Assembly: GCF_000612845.1 (NCBI RefSeq)
Contig: NZ_CCAT010000007.1
Location: 1-64,000 of the forward strand
Source of the DNA: Clostridium ihumii AP5
Lineage (GTDB): Bacteria; Bacillota; Clostridia; Clostridiales; Clostridiaceae
Reading direction: 5' to 3'
DNA length: 64,000 bases
The stretch's first letter is position 1, and each line of letters opens with the position of its first letter. Position numbers and translations under genes: made by a program. The notes beneath the pieces are model-generated. The model was given only the letters and a program-made list of their open reading frames with translations. It had not been told where the DNA came from and made no database searches. Shown here piece by piece: positions 1-8,011 of this stretch.

Positions 1-185
1 GAAAGCATTTCTTGTTTTGCTTTTAACCTATCTAATCCTTTTCCATGGTCTTTAAGTCCAGCCGTAGCATTCTTAAACTCAGATTGAATTTCTTTTAATG
101 ACCTATTTAAATTTTTAACGCCTTGGTCAAAACTACTATTTTCCATTGCTACTCGAACAACTAAACTTCCTACATCTTCTGCTAT
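1..185 (-). CDS. Phage tail tape measure protein, N-terminal part (runs off the window)
   Basis: Only the first roughly 61 codons are inside the window. The reading frame opens with residues AEDVGSLVVRVAMENSSF and continues into a charged helical stretch, the usual opening of siphophage tape measure proteins, which set tail length. The best ribosome binding site (AGGAGG at 194-199) sits 8 bases before an ATA codon, and this ATA gives the canonical N-terminus. The first ATG in frame is 14 codons further in and would remove conserved residues. I therefore place the start at ATA, an unusual initiator. The gene follows the tail assembly chaperone pair, as expected for tape measure genes. Confidence 0.75.
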   Translation of the reverse strand, partial: MAEDVGSLVVRVAMENSSFDQGVKNLNRSLKEIQSEFKNATAGLKDHGKGLDRLKAKQEML

Positions 186-214
186 ATAAATCTCCTCCTT
201 TCCCTAAAAATAAA

Positions 215-244
215 AAGAGATTAATGAATAAACACTAATCTCTT
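215..244 (-). terminator. Terminator-like hairpin between tail chaperone and tape measure genes
   Basis: A perfect 9-bp inverted repeat (AAGAGATTA / TAATCTCTT) is followed on the minus strand by TTTTTATTTTT. It begins at the stop codon of the chaperone extension and ends just before the ribosome binding site of the tape measure gene. It looks like an intrinsic terminator inside the late operon, probably partial or overcome by antitermination. Confidence 0.6.
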
Positions 245-467
245 ATAACCACCCACATTGATCTATATATATTTCTTTTTCTTTTTCTTCTTTGTTATTT
301 TTTGATGTATATGCTAAAACATCAATATAATAAAATATATCCATATCATCTATATCATTCATAGTCCACTTTTCTTGTTTTAATAGGTTACTATAAATAT
401 CCAACATAAAATCCTCTGTAGTAAGTGTACAAGCACTTTCACCTTCCACTTTCTCAGAGGAATTTAG
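243..467 (-). CDS. Tail assembly chaperone extension (T part of gpG/gpGT), made by -1 frameshifting
   Basis: This frame has no good start of its own; the nearest GTG at 447-449 lacks a ribosome binding site. It is entered from the upstream chaperone gene by a -1 slip at the A AAA AAC heptamer just before that gene's stop. The slip adds 74 residues beginning LNSSEKVEGESACT, giving a fusion of about 167 residues. In lambda and HK97-like phages the G and GT products bind the tape measure and guide tail tube assembly, and the gene order here (tube, G, GT, tape measure) matches. The function is inferred from position, size and slip site, since these proteins are poorly conserved. Confidence 0.75.
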   Translation of the reverse strand, partial: LNSSEKVEGESACTLTTEDFMLDIYSNLLKQEKWTMNDIDDMDIFYYIDVLAYTSKNNKEEKEKEIYIDQCGWL

Positions 468-745
468 TTTTTTAATTTTTTTTCAAAACTACCTATAACT
501 TTTTCCATATCTTCAACTACTTTATCTATAAACTCATTTGCTGGAAATCCATCCAATAATTCATCTATAGTGAATTGCTTTCCATAAACAGCAACCATAT
601 ATTCTCCTAATGTATCTATTGAATCTGAATTAACCCCTTTCTCCATTAATTTGCTTAAAGCTAATGTTTCCTTTAATCTTCTAGTACTCACAAAAGGTGC
701 TATAAAAGTTTTTTCTTTTCCACCTATTAACAATGTAATTTTCAT
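464..745 (-). CDS. Phage tail assembly chaperone (gpG-like)
   Basis: A 93-residue protein starting MKITLLIGGKEKTF, with a hydrophobic strand and then acidic helices, between the tail tube and tape measure genes. An upstream GTG at 754 overlaps the ribosome binding site TTAGGAG, so the ATG at 745 with 7-8 bases of spacing is the better start. The gene ends in TTA AAA AAC TAA, which forms an ideal -1 slippery heptamer directly before the stop. The normal product is gpG; frameshifting makes the longer gpGT. Both act transiently in the cytoplasm on the tape measure protein and are absent from finished virions in the known phages. Confidence 0.8.
   Translation of the reverse strand: MKITLLIGGKEKTFIAPFVSTRRLKETLALSKLMEKGVNSDSIDTLGEYMVAVYGKQFTIDELLDGFPANEFIDKVVEDMEKVIGSFEKKLKN
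467..473 (-). other. Programmed -1 ribosomal frameshift heptamer A AAA AAC
   Basis: The heptamer is phased X XXY YYZ in the chaperone frame and is followed at once by the TAA stop. After the slip the next codons are CTA AAT TCC, which open the 74-residue extension without interruption. Position and phase match the tail chaperone shift known from many long-tailed phages. Confidence 0.8.
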
Positions 746-773
746 CTTATTCACTCCTAATTTTAATTAATTT

Positions 774-1373
774 TTAATTACTTTTTACTACTGTTGTTTT
801 TTTACAGCTTTTTAAAAATTCTTGTTTAAAAAATTCCTCTTGAGTTGGTGCCCCAGTTAAATCTGTATCAGCTGTAAGTTTGTAAACACCATCATTTATA
901 CGCGGCATAAATTTAAATTTAACCTTTTGAGTTTGAAGTTCTATTTTATCCTCTCCAGTTTTACCCTCTTCTTCTAATGGCTCTGCTTTACCCTTTGTTA
1001 GCCACACCATTCTAAAGGCTTCCTGTTCATTATCACTTTTTGATTTTGGTGCTTCAAAACCAAAAGCTATTTCTGTTGCCGTAGCATCTTTATTTTCTAC
1101 AAGTACACCATTTTCTATTTTATAACCTAACAAATCAGCTCTCTCTTCTAGTTTTAACTCTGCAACATCTATTTCAACCTCAATTGCTCCAAGTGCAGTT
1201 ACTGTTTCTAGTAACTGGTCATCTCCATACAATTCAGCTGAATTTGTTTTAGGTGAAATTTTTATACTCTGAGCACCTACAAGTTGTTTTATTTTTGTAT
1301 CATATTCTAATTCATCTTTAGTATCCTTTGTTAACTTTACATATCTAAAATTTCTTAATCCTTTAATTGCCAT
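774..1373 (-). CDS. Major tail tube protein
   Basis: A 199-residue protein of the phage major tail protein family found in Gram-positive siphophages (opening residues AIKGLRNFRYVKLTKDT). The N-terminal half is beta-rich; a central LKLEERADLLGY segment and the region around ATEIAFGFEAPKSK, where the family describes a modified-residue and exposed-loop area, are typical. It polymerises into hexameric rings around the tape measure to form the tail tube. It sits between the head-tail connector genes and the tail chaperone, as in HK97-like modules. The ATG has a strong AGGAGG site. Identification is by pattern and synteny. Confidence 0.8.
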   Translation of the reverse strand: MAIKGLRNFRYVKLTKDTKDELEYDTKIKQLVGAQSIKISPKTNSAELYGDDQLLETVTALGAIEVEIDVAELKLEERADLLGYKIENGVLVENKDATATEIAFGFEAPKSKSDNEQEAFRMVWLTKGKAEPLEEEGKTGEDKIELQTQKVKFKFMPRINDGVYKLTADTDLTGAPTQEEFFKQEFLKSCKKTTVVKSN

Positions 1374-1384
1374 AATTATTCCTC

Positions 1385-1720
1385 CTAATTTTTTATATAA
1401 TAAAAGAACCTCAATACTTTATGGAATAATCCTGTATCGGGTTCATATGCTGCATCATGTATTGTTCTCTTAATGAATCCATTCTTCTTTAATAAATCTA
1501 CTGTTATTTCTTTTAATTGTTCTAAGTTTTTTTTGCTCCAAATATCTATTTGCACATAAAATCCTGTGATGCCTTCTACATCATCATAATAACTCTCACC
1601 CTGCTCTAAGTAAGTAAAAAAAGTAATATATGTTTCACTATTACCTGTGTATGTTCTGAATTCTACTGGAACATCTAATTCTTTAAGTGTATCTATTATT
1701 ATTCTATTTATACTGATAAT
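1385..1720 (-). CDS. Phage tail terminator/minor tail component with a non-ATG start
   Basis: An open frame of 111 codons fills the gap between the gp10-like and tail tube genes and has no ATG, GTG or TTG near its 5' end. It reads IISINRIIIDTLKELDVPVE and later GFYVQIDIWSKKN, a pattern seen in small siphophage connector and tail-completion proteins at this position. The TGA at 1724-1726 bounds the frame upstream. The only sensible initiator is ATT at 1718-1720, a few bases after an AGGTGATG ribosome binding site. Such a protein normally caps the tail tube where it joins the head. The AUU start is unusual but known for infC. Confidence 0.7.
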   Translation of the reverse strand: MISINRIIIDTLKELDVPVEFRTYTGNSETYITFFTYLEQGESYYDDVEGITGFYVQIDIWSKKNLEQLKEITVDLLKKNGFIKRTIHDAAYEPDTGLFHKVLRFFYYIKN

Positions 1721-1727
1721 ACATCAC

Positions 1728-2114
1728 CTACTTTAAATTTAAAGCACTTTTTAATTCTAACTTTATAACTTCTTGTGCTTCTTTCTTTTTACTCTCATAA
1801 GCTGGAGACATAAAAGGCTTTGCTGGCATTTTACTAGTTCCAAATTCTAAAAATTTACCATAAAATATACTACTATTATCTCCTTTTTGAATTCCTACAA
1901 GTACATATTTACTAGTACCTTTTTCCCTAATCCCAGATAATTTCAACCCTTTTTTTAACTTTCCTGTTTTTTTAGGTGTATTTATTCTAGCTTCTTCTAA
2001 AATTATTTGACCTGCTTTTTTAAGTGCTCTATTTTCTGCTTTAACCCCTTGTTTCCCCATCTCCTCTATCTTTTCTATCAAATCTCCTATACCTTCCAAC
2101 TCCATATTAGCCAC
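1728..2114 (-). CDS. HK97 gp10-like head-tail joining or tail component
   Basis: A 128-residue protein with the hallmarks of the HK97 gp10 family: a helical start (GDLIEKIEEMGKQGVKAENR), then ARINTPKKTGKLKKGL, and near the C-terminus GKFLEFGTSKMPAKPFMSPA. The FLEFGTS and PAKPFM signatures are very characteristic. It begins at GTG behind GGAAGTGAG and overlaps the previous gene by 8 bases, so the two are probably translationally coupled. It acts in the neck, between head completion and tail. Confidence 0.85.
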   Translation of the reverse strand: MANMELEGIGDLIEKIEEMGKQGVKAENRALKKAGQIILEEARINTPKKTGKLKKGLKLSGIREKGTSKYVLVGIQKGDNSSIFYGKFLEFGTSKMPAKPFMSPAYESKKKEAQEVIKLELKSALNLK

Positions 2115-2439
2115 TTTTTCTCACTTCCTTTGCATGTATCTCATATTCAATGTGTTTTTCCTCTAAATCATTTATAGAATAAATATTAAATTTTCTATTG
2201 TTATACAAAATGTTCATTTTAGTTGTAATTCCTTCAAAATATCTACAATTGAATATTTTATCTTCTTGTGATTGTATTGATGCTGCATTGTAAAATTCTC
2301 TTCCTCTTAATCCTCTAACACTCGCCCAACATTCTCTAATAACTTTAGTACCTTCAATTTTATATCCATCTTCATCAACACCATTTTCACCTATTATAGA
2401 TATGAATTTTATTCTTTTGTCTAATTTAGAAAAATTCAT
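2107..2439 (-). CDS. Head-tail adaptor (phage head-tail joining family, SPP1 gp16-like)
   Basis: A 110-residue beta-rich protein opening NFSKLDKRIKFISIIG, with the central signature ECWASVRGLRGREFY. This is the pattern of phage head-tail joining proteins, which plug the portal after packaging and form the tail docking ring. An AGGTG site precedes the ATG. It lies directly after the gp6-like connector and before the gp10-like gene, the standard HK97-type order. Confidence 0.8.
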   Translation of the reverse strand: MNFSKLDKRIKFISIIGENGVDEDGYKIEGTKVIRECWASVRGLRGREFYNAASIQSQEDKIFNCRYFEGITTKMNILYNNRKFNIYSINDLEEKHIEYEIHAKEVRKSG

Positions 2440-2449
2440 ATTTCACCTC

Positions 2450-2716
2450 TTAATAAGCTAATTGAATTAATATCATTGTAACTATCTCTCTAACTTTGAC
2501 ACCTACTTTTTCAGTTGTCATTGTTCTATTTTCGTGCATATCACCAATTAGAAATAATGCTACAATTTTAGCTAACTTATTATTTGAATCAAATTTTTTA
2601 CCAGTTCCATTCATTATAAATTCTTCTGCTGCATTTATTAATATTTCTAAGTATTTATTTTCTTCATCACCGTCTATTTTTAAATATTCCTTAACTTCTT
2701 CAACAGAAACTATCAT
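2450..2716 (-). CDS. Head-tail connector (HK97 gp6-like)
   Basis: An 88-residue helical protein starting MIVSVEEVKEYLKIDGDEEN, followed by YLEILINAAEEFIMNGTGK. The 'helix, acidic DGDEEN turn, helix' layout and the short length match gp6-like connector proteins (phage_connect family), which form a ring under the portal. It follows the major capsid gene across a terminator-like hairpin and precedes the adaptor. Confidence 0.8.
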   Translation of the reverse strand: MIVSVEEVKEYLKIDGDEENKYLEILINAAEEFIMNGTGKKFDSNNKLAKIVALFLIGDMHENRTMTTEKVGVKVREIVTMILIQLAY

Positions 2717-2730
2717 TTTATCACCTTTTT

Positions 2731-2759
2731 AAAAGCACCAGTTTTAAACTGATGCTTTT
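2731..2759 (-). terminator. Terminator-like hairpin after the major capsid gene
   Basis: Arms AAAAGCACCAGTTT and AAACTGATGCTTTT pair over 14 bp with a single G-U, around a one-base centre, and the minus strand continues TTTTAAAAAGG. The hairpin overlaps the last codons of the capsid gene. It probably lowers expression of the connector genes relative to capsid, as in other phages. Confidence 0.6.
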
Positions 2760-4003
2760 TTCTTTAAGTAGATTAATCCTTGTGCTCCAACTAATTTATT
2801 ATTACTATCCTTTCCGACTGCCATTTTACCATCTGCAATCATTAAAGCCTTATGAATCCATTTATTTTTATCATCATTAAAGTACTTTTTATAATACATA
2901 TTTAAGTTTGAATTTAGCATGTAATTATTTAGGTCTATTACAGCACCAAATATATCTCCTGCCTTAGCAGTATCAAAGCTTGGAAGTTTATCTACTGTTA
3001 ATACTTCTCTACCATTTAATATTTTTTGTCCTTTTTCATTTATCTTTCCTAATCCTATTTTTTGTCCGTTTTTATCAGTCATTCCATTTAGATACTTCTC
3101 CCATGTTGCTTTACTCATAACATATATAACACTATCTTCACTTACTTCTGGAATACTTGCTTCAACTTCTGCCCACTTTGCTACTGTTCCTATGTCTTCT
3201 ACTGTCATATCAATTTGTTGTTCTTTAGGCACTTCGACTTTTGTAAATCCTAATGGTTTTCCACTTCCATCACCACTTACAATTGCAGTTTCTATTGCCC
3301 TTATCATTGCCTTTTTTAACTGCTTAACTACAGTAGCTTCAAATATTGGTAGTGATACTGTTGATGTTAATAATCCTATAGCAACCTTTGCTTCTAACAC
3401 ATGATATGAAAAAGTTACTTTTGCCTCCATTTTTGATTTTTGTTCATCTGACACTGTACTTTCATCTGCTAACCATGTTGCTTCTGGATTCACTTCTGAA
3501 ATAGGTATCGCTACTCCACCTTGATATGATGTTTGAGTAACTCTATTTAATATTTTACCTTCTATTGTCATATCTTCTATAACTTTATTCATTATTGTTG
3601 TTGGTATTACAGCTCCTATATCTGCTACTGTTGTCAATGAATCTGCTCTTTCTTCTTGTATAAATTTTTCAGGTATTGGTGTTCCATCTACAACATAATT
3701 TCTAAATGCTTGTCTATATTCCAATGATCCATATAAATCTACCTCTGTTCTTGTTTCTGTATTTGTTCTATATGTTGCTAAAGGTTCAAATCCTCCAACT
3801 GGATCATTACCTAAACTTCTTTTAGCTGGGTCTTGTTCCTCTTCTTCCCTTATTTTAGATTTTAATTCTTCTATGTCTATATCAATTTTTCTTATATCTA
3901 ATTCTATTTTATCTAATGCTTCTCTTGTTTCTGCACCTTCTATACTTTTTAAAAAATTTGCCCTTTGTTCTTGTTTTTGTTGTAATAATTTTTTTAAATC
4001 CAT
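2744..4003 (-). CDS. Major capsid protein (HK97 fold) with N-terminal delta domain
   Basis: A 419-residue HK97-family capsid protein. Residues 1 to about 75 are a charged coiled coil (DLKKLLQQKQEQRANFL onward) typical of the delta or scaffold domain removed by the prohead protease. The rest is the capsid shell domain, with family motifs such as VIPTTIMNKVIEDM, NRVTQTSYQGGVAIPISE, and a C-terminal segment with GDIFGAVIDLN and MAVGKDSNN. It lies directly after the protease gene. An AGAGGT site precedes the ATG. Confidence 0.92.
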   Translation of the reverse strand: MDLKKLLQQKQEQRANFLKSIEGAETREALDKIELDIRKIDIDIEELKSKIREEEEQDPAKRSLGNDPVGGFEPLATYRTNTETRTEVDLYGSLEYRQAFRNYVVDGTPIPEKFIQEERADSLTTVADIGAVIPTTIMNKVIEDMTIEGKILNRVTQTSYQGGVAIPISEVNPEATWLADESTVSDEQKSKMEAKVTFSYHVLEAKVAIGLLTSTVSLPIFEATVVKQLKKAMIRAIETAIVSGDGSGKPLGFTKVEVPKEQQIDMTVEDIGTVAKWAEVEASIPEVSEDSVIYVMSKATWEKYLNGMTDKNGQKIGLGKINEKGQKILNGREVLTVDKLPSFDTAKAGDIFGAVIDLNNYMLNSNLNMYYKKYFNDDKNKWIHKALMIADGKMAVGKDSNNKLVGAQGLIYLKKKASV

Positions 4004-4025
4004 TTGTGTTACCTCTTTCTTTCAT

Positions 4026-4616
4026 TTATTTATATTTATACTTAATTTCTAACTTCCTTTTTTGTAAGTCTAAGCCATCCAGCTGTTTTAAATTATTCTC
4101 CAACAATTCAAAACTCCTTGCATAAACAGAAGTTGTATCATAAAATGGAGTATCCACTACACTTACATCAAATAATTTATTAATGTTTGTAACTTCCCTT
4201 AATGTTTCATCCTTACCATAAGTCCAAGTATCACCACTTTCGCCTACAGTGAAAGCAAAAGACATCTTATCAATCAATCCTTCTTGAATTGATTTATAGA
4301 TGTCTCTGTTACTTTGTGTATCTATTAATTCAGCTTTTATTTTAAGTCCTATATCATCTTTTATTAACTGTAAGCTATTATTTCTAGTCCTTGCCATTAT
4401 GCAAAATGTATCATTATGATTATATCTTAATGGTACATCCTTCATATCTGTATTGTCTAAAGCACCTCTTTTTATAGTTTCAGTGAATTTATAACCACCA
4501 TATTCATGTGTTGCTGGTTGGTCATACTTAATAGCATAACCCTCAATAAGCATTTTATTTTCATCATTATCTACAGCTCTAAATTCAACTAGCCTTTTTT
4601 CTCTTTCATCATTCAT
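4026..4616 (-). CDS. HK97-type prohead protease (family S78)
   Basis: A 196-residue serine protease that cleaves the capsid delta domain during head maturation. The start (EFRAVDNDENKMLIEGYAI) and the catalytic regions are clear: the His in PLRYNHNDTF around residue 67 and the Ser in GLIDKMSFAF around residue 119. Length is normal for the family. It overlaps the 3' end of the portal gene by 8 bases, and its ATG follows AAGGAG. Confidence 0.92.
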   Translation of the reverse strand: MNDEREKRLVEFRAVDNDENKMLIEGYAIKYDQPATHEYGGYKFTETIKRGALDNTDMKDVPLRYNHNDTFCIMARTRNNSLQLIKDDIGLKIKAELIDTQSNRDIYKSIQEGLIDKMSFAFTVGESGDTWTYGKDETLREVTNINKLFDVSVVDTPFYDTTSVYARSFELLENNLKQLDGLDLQKRKLEIKYKYK

Positions 4617-5850
4617 TTTTAGTCTCCTTTACAACGTTACCCTTACTCATTTGATATGCATCCGCTATATCTCTATTTATATAGTTTAAAGACATATGTC
4701 TAATATCTCCGCCCTCAAAAGGTGGAAATCCAAATATACCTAATATTTGATTATCTGTAAGAGTTCCTCTACTGCTTAATACATCTACTGCTGATATTTT
4801 ATTTTTCATATTAGTAAACATTAACCCTTGTGAATAAAAAATAATTTCATTTCCAAAATCTAACTCTCTTACTGTAAATAGTACCTTTGAGAACACTCTT
4901 CCTAAACTTATAATCATTGGTTCTAATGTTTTTTCATAAAAAGCCTGGTATTGTTCCTCTGTAAAATCTCCATTTAATACTGCTAAAGATACCCCGTAAT
5001 TGTTTAAAATTTTCTTATCTATAAATTCCATTGTATCTTTATCTATAAACTTAGGATTTACATTTAATGGTGTATATTCTGATTTTAAATCTATTGGCAA
5101 TATACCACTACTTGCATCTAAAATTTTTTTTTCAAATTCTTCTCTTTCTTTAATTTGTTTATCATCTGATAACATTGTATTTATCTTTAATAATCCTCTA
5201 ATTGACAATGATGATTTTATTCCCTTATCAATACCTTGAATTATAGTATCATTAGTTTTTAATAACTTTAATAATGCTTCATTGTTTGGTTCTCCATTTA
5301 TATCCCCACCCATTAAATCATTAGCTCCAAAATCTTTTCTCCAATGAATTATCTCATCATAAGGTAGTGTAACATCACTCCCACCTTTAAATGTAAATTT
5401 TACAAATATTCTATTTGTAGTATCCTCTAAAAATTCAACTAAGGTTGGATTTAATGGATATAACCCTATATATTCTCTTTTATATGTTCCTTGTCCTAAA
5501 TCTATTTTTTTATATTTAGGATATATAAAACAGTTTTTATTTACTTCTCTAAGATAAGTTATTTTTTCTAAAAAATCTGTAGTTGTCATTACTTCATTAG
5601 GACCATATTTCAATAGTCTATTAATGCTGCCATTAATAATATTTTGTTTTCCATCATATACACGAATATGTTTAGGTTGTAACTTACTTATTTCATTTAC
5701 AATACACCTAATACAATTTTGTACAATGTCACTTGCATATATATCCGAACCGAATTGAGAAAAGATAGGTGTTGAACCATTAAGCATTTTTGCATATTCT
5801 CTTTGTATTTTTGTTTCTTTAAATAATTTAAATATATTTTTAAAAGCCAT
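4609..5850 (-). CDS. Portal protein (HK97 type)
   Basis: A 413-residue portal protein, which forms the dodecameric DNA channel at one vertex of the head. Typical segments are YASDIVQNCIRCIVNEISK near residue 40, the stretch around MTTTDFLEKITYLREVNKNC, and the C-terminal clip region with NNYGVSLAVLNGDFTEEQ. It sits between the large terminase and the prohead protease, as expected, and has an AGGAGGTGAC site before the ATG. Confidence 0.92.
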   Translation of the reverse strand: MAFKNIFKLFKETKIQREYAKMLNGSTPIFSQFGSDIYASDIVQNCIRCIVNEISKLQPKHIRVYDGKQNIINGSINRLLKYGPNEVMTTTDFLEKITYLREVNKNCFIYPKYKKIDLGQGTYKREYIGLYPLNPTLVEFLEDTTNRIFVKFTFKGGSDVTLPYDEIIHWRKDFGANDLMGGDINGEPNNEALLKLLKTNDTIIQGIDKGIKSSLSIRGLLKINTMLSDDKQIKEREEFEKKILDASSGILPIDLKSEYTPLNVNPKFIDKDTMEFIDKKILNNYGVSLAVLNGDFTEEQYQAFYEKTLEPMIISLGRVFSKVLFTVRELDFGNEIIFYSQGLMFTNMKNKISAVDVLSSRGTLTDNQILGIFGFPPFEGGDIRHMSLNYINRDIADAYQMSKGNVVKETKNE

Positions 5851-5860
5851 AAGTCACCTC

Positions 5861-7564
5861 CTATCTAACTATTTCTAAATATTCTCTCCTGTATCTGTCA
5901 TATACTGCATATAAAATTATTAAAGTTACTGCTCCATCAATTCTTTGTGTTCCTGTATCATTATGTTTCATTGGCATTATCTGTCCATATTGATTAACTT
6001 TTGCAACTGTATTTTTTAAACACCATATATCTATAGGATTTTTATTATAATTTATTAACTTGCTTTTTAAGTCTGCTTCAACTAACTTCATGGGTGTTGA
6101 TAAATTATTATAATCTTGTCCTATTTTTTCTAATTCAAATCCATAGTCCTCCATTTCTTTTACAAATGATTTTGCATTCCACCTATCATAACCAATTTTA
6201 AATAATCTTATATTATATTTTTTATATAAGCTTACAAACCACATTACTATATCACTATAATCAACTTCATTCCCTCTACAAACATGAATTAATCCTTGTT
6301 TTGCCCACTCTAAATAATTTTTTTTATCTTCTTCTGACCCTTCTTCAACCTTCGTTTCTGGAATAAAATATTTTTGTAAAATATATTTTCTATTATCATT
6401 GGGTCTCTTTATAAGTACTTTTGCACTAGATAAGTCTGTTGTTTCTGATAAATCAACTGCTCCTAAACCTATTGATCCAACAAAATCCTCAATATTATAA
6501 GTTAGATCATTAACTATATCTTTTTCCATTAACCATGCTTCACTACTATTTTGTTTAAAATTAAAATCTTTAGATAGTGTAAATACCCTTTCTGCCTTAT
6601 CATGTTGAGCTTTTCTTAATTGGTCTCTTAGATACTGAATTTTTTTAACAGTTCCTAAGCTTGGATTAGCTTTAAACCAACTTTGTTCATCTTGATACAC
6701 TTCTGTTTCACTGTCTTGTGTATATAACCAAGGTAGTAATGTATCATCCTCTATTTCTCTTTTTAATACTTTTCTAGCATAAATAAGTTCTTTATCTAAA
6801 TATCCATCATCAACAAAACCCTCTGTAGTTATATTTATAAACATTGGTTCATCTTTAATACTTTGTGATTGCTCTATAGACTTTGCTATTACATTATCTT
6901 TCATTTCATGGCTTTCATCTAATATTGCAAGTTCTATATTTCTTCCTTCTTTATTTCTTGTTTTATCACTAAGCTTTTTGATAGTTGATTTATTTTTTAG
7001 ATTAAATATACCCTTTAAATTTTTATGAGTTCTTTTGCTTTTCTTATCAAACATTTCTCTCATATTATTAATTTCATCAAATATGAGATTAGCCTGTGCA
7101 TCATCATTACTACTACATATAATATCTGAACCTGCATTGCCTATCATAAATTCAGTAAAACATAATGCTGCACAAAACGTACTTTTGCCATTTTTTCTAG
7201 CGACTAATAAAATTAACTTTTTAAATCTTCTTAGTCCTGTATCTTTCCATTTAAAAGAATAGAACGCTTCTATTACTGCCTTTTCCCATAATTCTAATAA
7301 GAAAGGCATTCCGTTAAATGGAGATTTTGTATGCTTGCAAAATGTTTCTATAAACTCAATTCTTAAATCTGCACCACTTGTATCATATATAAATCTATCA
7401 TCAGCTAAATCCTCTATTAGATTTTTAAGGCAAGTTTTTAACTCATTGCCTAGAACAATTTCTCCTGTTATCGATTTATTGTAATACTCTAATAACCATG
7501 AATGTTTACCATTAATTTCACTATTGGCTAATTTAACAATTGTTTTTAAATTTTTGCTACTCAT
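5861..7564 (-). CDS. terL: Terminase large subunit (TerL)
   Basis: A 567-residue packaging motor. The ATPase domain has a Walker A-like motif VARKNGKST at about residues 121-129 and Walker B LAILDE at about 212-217. The C-terminal RNase H-like nuclease begins near GAVDLSETTDLSS, whose first Asp would bind metal. The segment GYDRWNAKSFVKEMEDYG and the final MKHNDTGTQRIDGAVTLI are typical of the Terminase_1 group. It cuts concatemers and pumps DNA into the prohead. The start ATGAGTAG overlaps the stop of the gene before it, implying coupling. Confidence 0.95.
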   Translation of the reverse strand: MSSKNLKTIVKLANSEINGKHSWLLEYYNKSITGEIVLGNELKTCLKNLIEDLADDRFIYDTSGADLRIEFIETFCKHTKSPFNGMPFLLELWEKAVIEAFYSFKWKDTGLRRFKKLILLVARKNGKSTFCAALCFTEFMIGNAGSDIICSSNDDAQANLIFDEINNMREMFDKKSKRTHKNLKGIFNLKNKSTIKKLSDKTRNKEGRNIELAILDESHEMKDNVIAKSIEQSQSIKDEPMFINITTEGFVDDGYLDKELIYARKVLKREIEDDTLLPWLYTQDSETEVYQDEQSWFKANPSLGTVKKIQYLRDQLRKAQHDKAERVFTLSKDFNFKQNSSEAWLMEKDIVNDLTYNIEDFVGSIGLGAVDLSETTDLSSAKVLIKRPNDNRKYILQKYFIPETKVEEGSEEDKKNYLEWAKQGLIHVCRGNEVDYSDIVMWFVSLYKKYNIRLFKIGYDRWNAKSFVKEMEDYGFELEKIGQDYNNLSTPMKLVEADLKSKLINYNKNPIDIWCLKNTVAKVNQYGQIMPMKHNDTGTQRIDGAVTLIILYAVYDRYRREYLEIVR

Positions 7565-7907
7565 TTATACTCATCTTATCTTTAATCCACTTATCAAAAT
7601 CATCATCTTCTTCAATCACATTTTTCTGTAATATACTATTTAATGTTTTTATAACTATAGAATAACTATTGACATTCTTTAAATATTGTTTTCCTGCTTC
7701 TGTTGACTTCTGTAATGCTTTATTTACAGGATTTATTTTAATCGTACCAACTTCCATTATTAATTCTCTTAAAACATAATTTTCAGCATATAAAAAAGAA
7801 GCATCTTGAATTAATCCTTCAACAAGCTCCTTCTTATTATCTTCTACATCATTAAATATTTTTTTTATTTTTTCATATTCTCTTTTATATACTAACGTTT
7901 TTTCCAT
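7557..7907 (-). CDS. Small terminase-like protein (P27-like)
   Basis: A 116-residue, largely helical protein directly before and overlapping TerL. The central part VEGLIQDASFLYAENYVLREL and NPVNKALQKSTEAGKQYLK resembles P27-type small terminase subunits, where NP-x-x-K/N-x-L-x precedes a long helix. A longer frame opens at a TTG at 7928, but the ATG at 7907 behind GAGG fits better. Because another TerS-like gene lies further upstream, this one may be the DNA-recognition partner that works with the HNH protein. That split of roles is inference. Confidence 0.6.
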   Translation of the reverse strand: MEKTLVYKREYEKIKKIFNDVEDNKKELVEGLIQDASFLYAENYVLRELIMEVGTIKINPVNKALQKSTEAGKQYLKNVNSYSIVIKTLNSILQKNVIEEDDDFDKWIKDKMSINE

Positions 7908-7942
7908 TTTTCTGAAAACCTCTTTCAATTTTCAAATTTTTC

Positions 7943-7995
7943 GGTTTGTGTGTTCCTGATGTGTACCTCCACCGGTCCTTTGAGTTCTCACTCAA
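7943..7995 (-). other. Candidate cos site (GC-rich island between HNH and terminase genes)
   Basis: An 83-base intergenic gap holds TGTACCTCCACCGGTCC, far richer in GC than anything nearby, followed by a short palindromic element TGAGTTCTCACTCA. In HNH-dependent cos phages the cohesive end lies beside the HNH and small terminase genes. No start, ribosome binding site or terminator explains the sequence. The call is a placement argument only. Confidence 0.4.
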
Positions 7996-8011
7996 AATTA
8001 ATTATGGGGGG

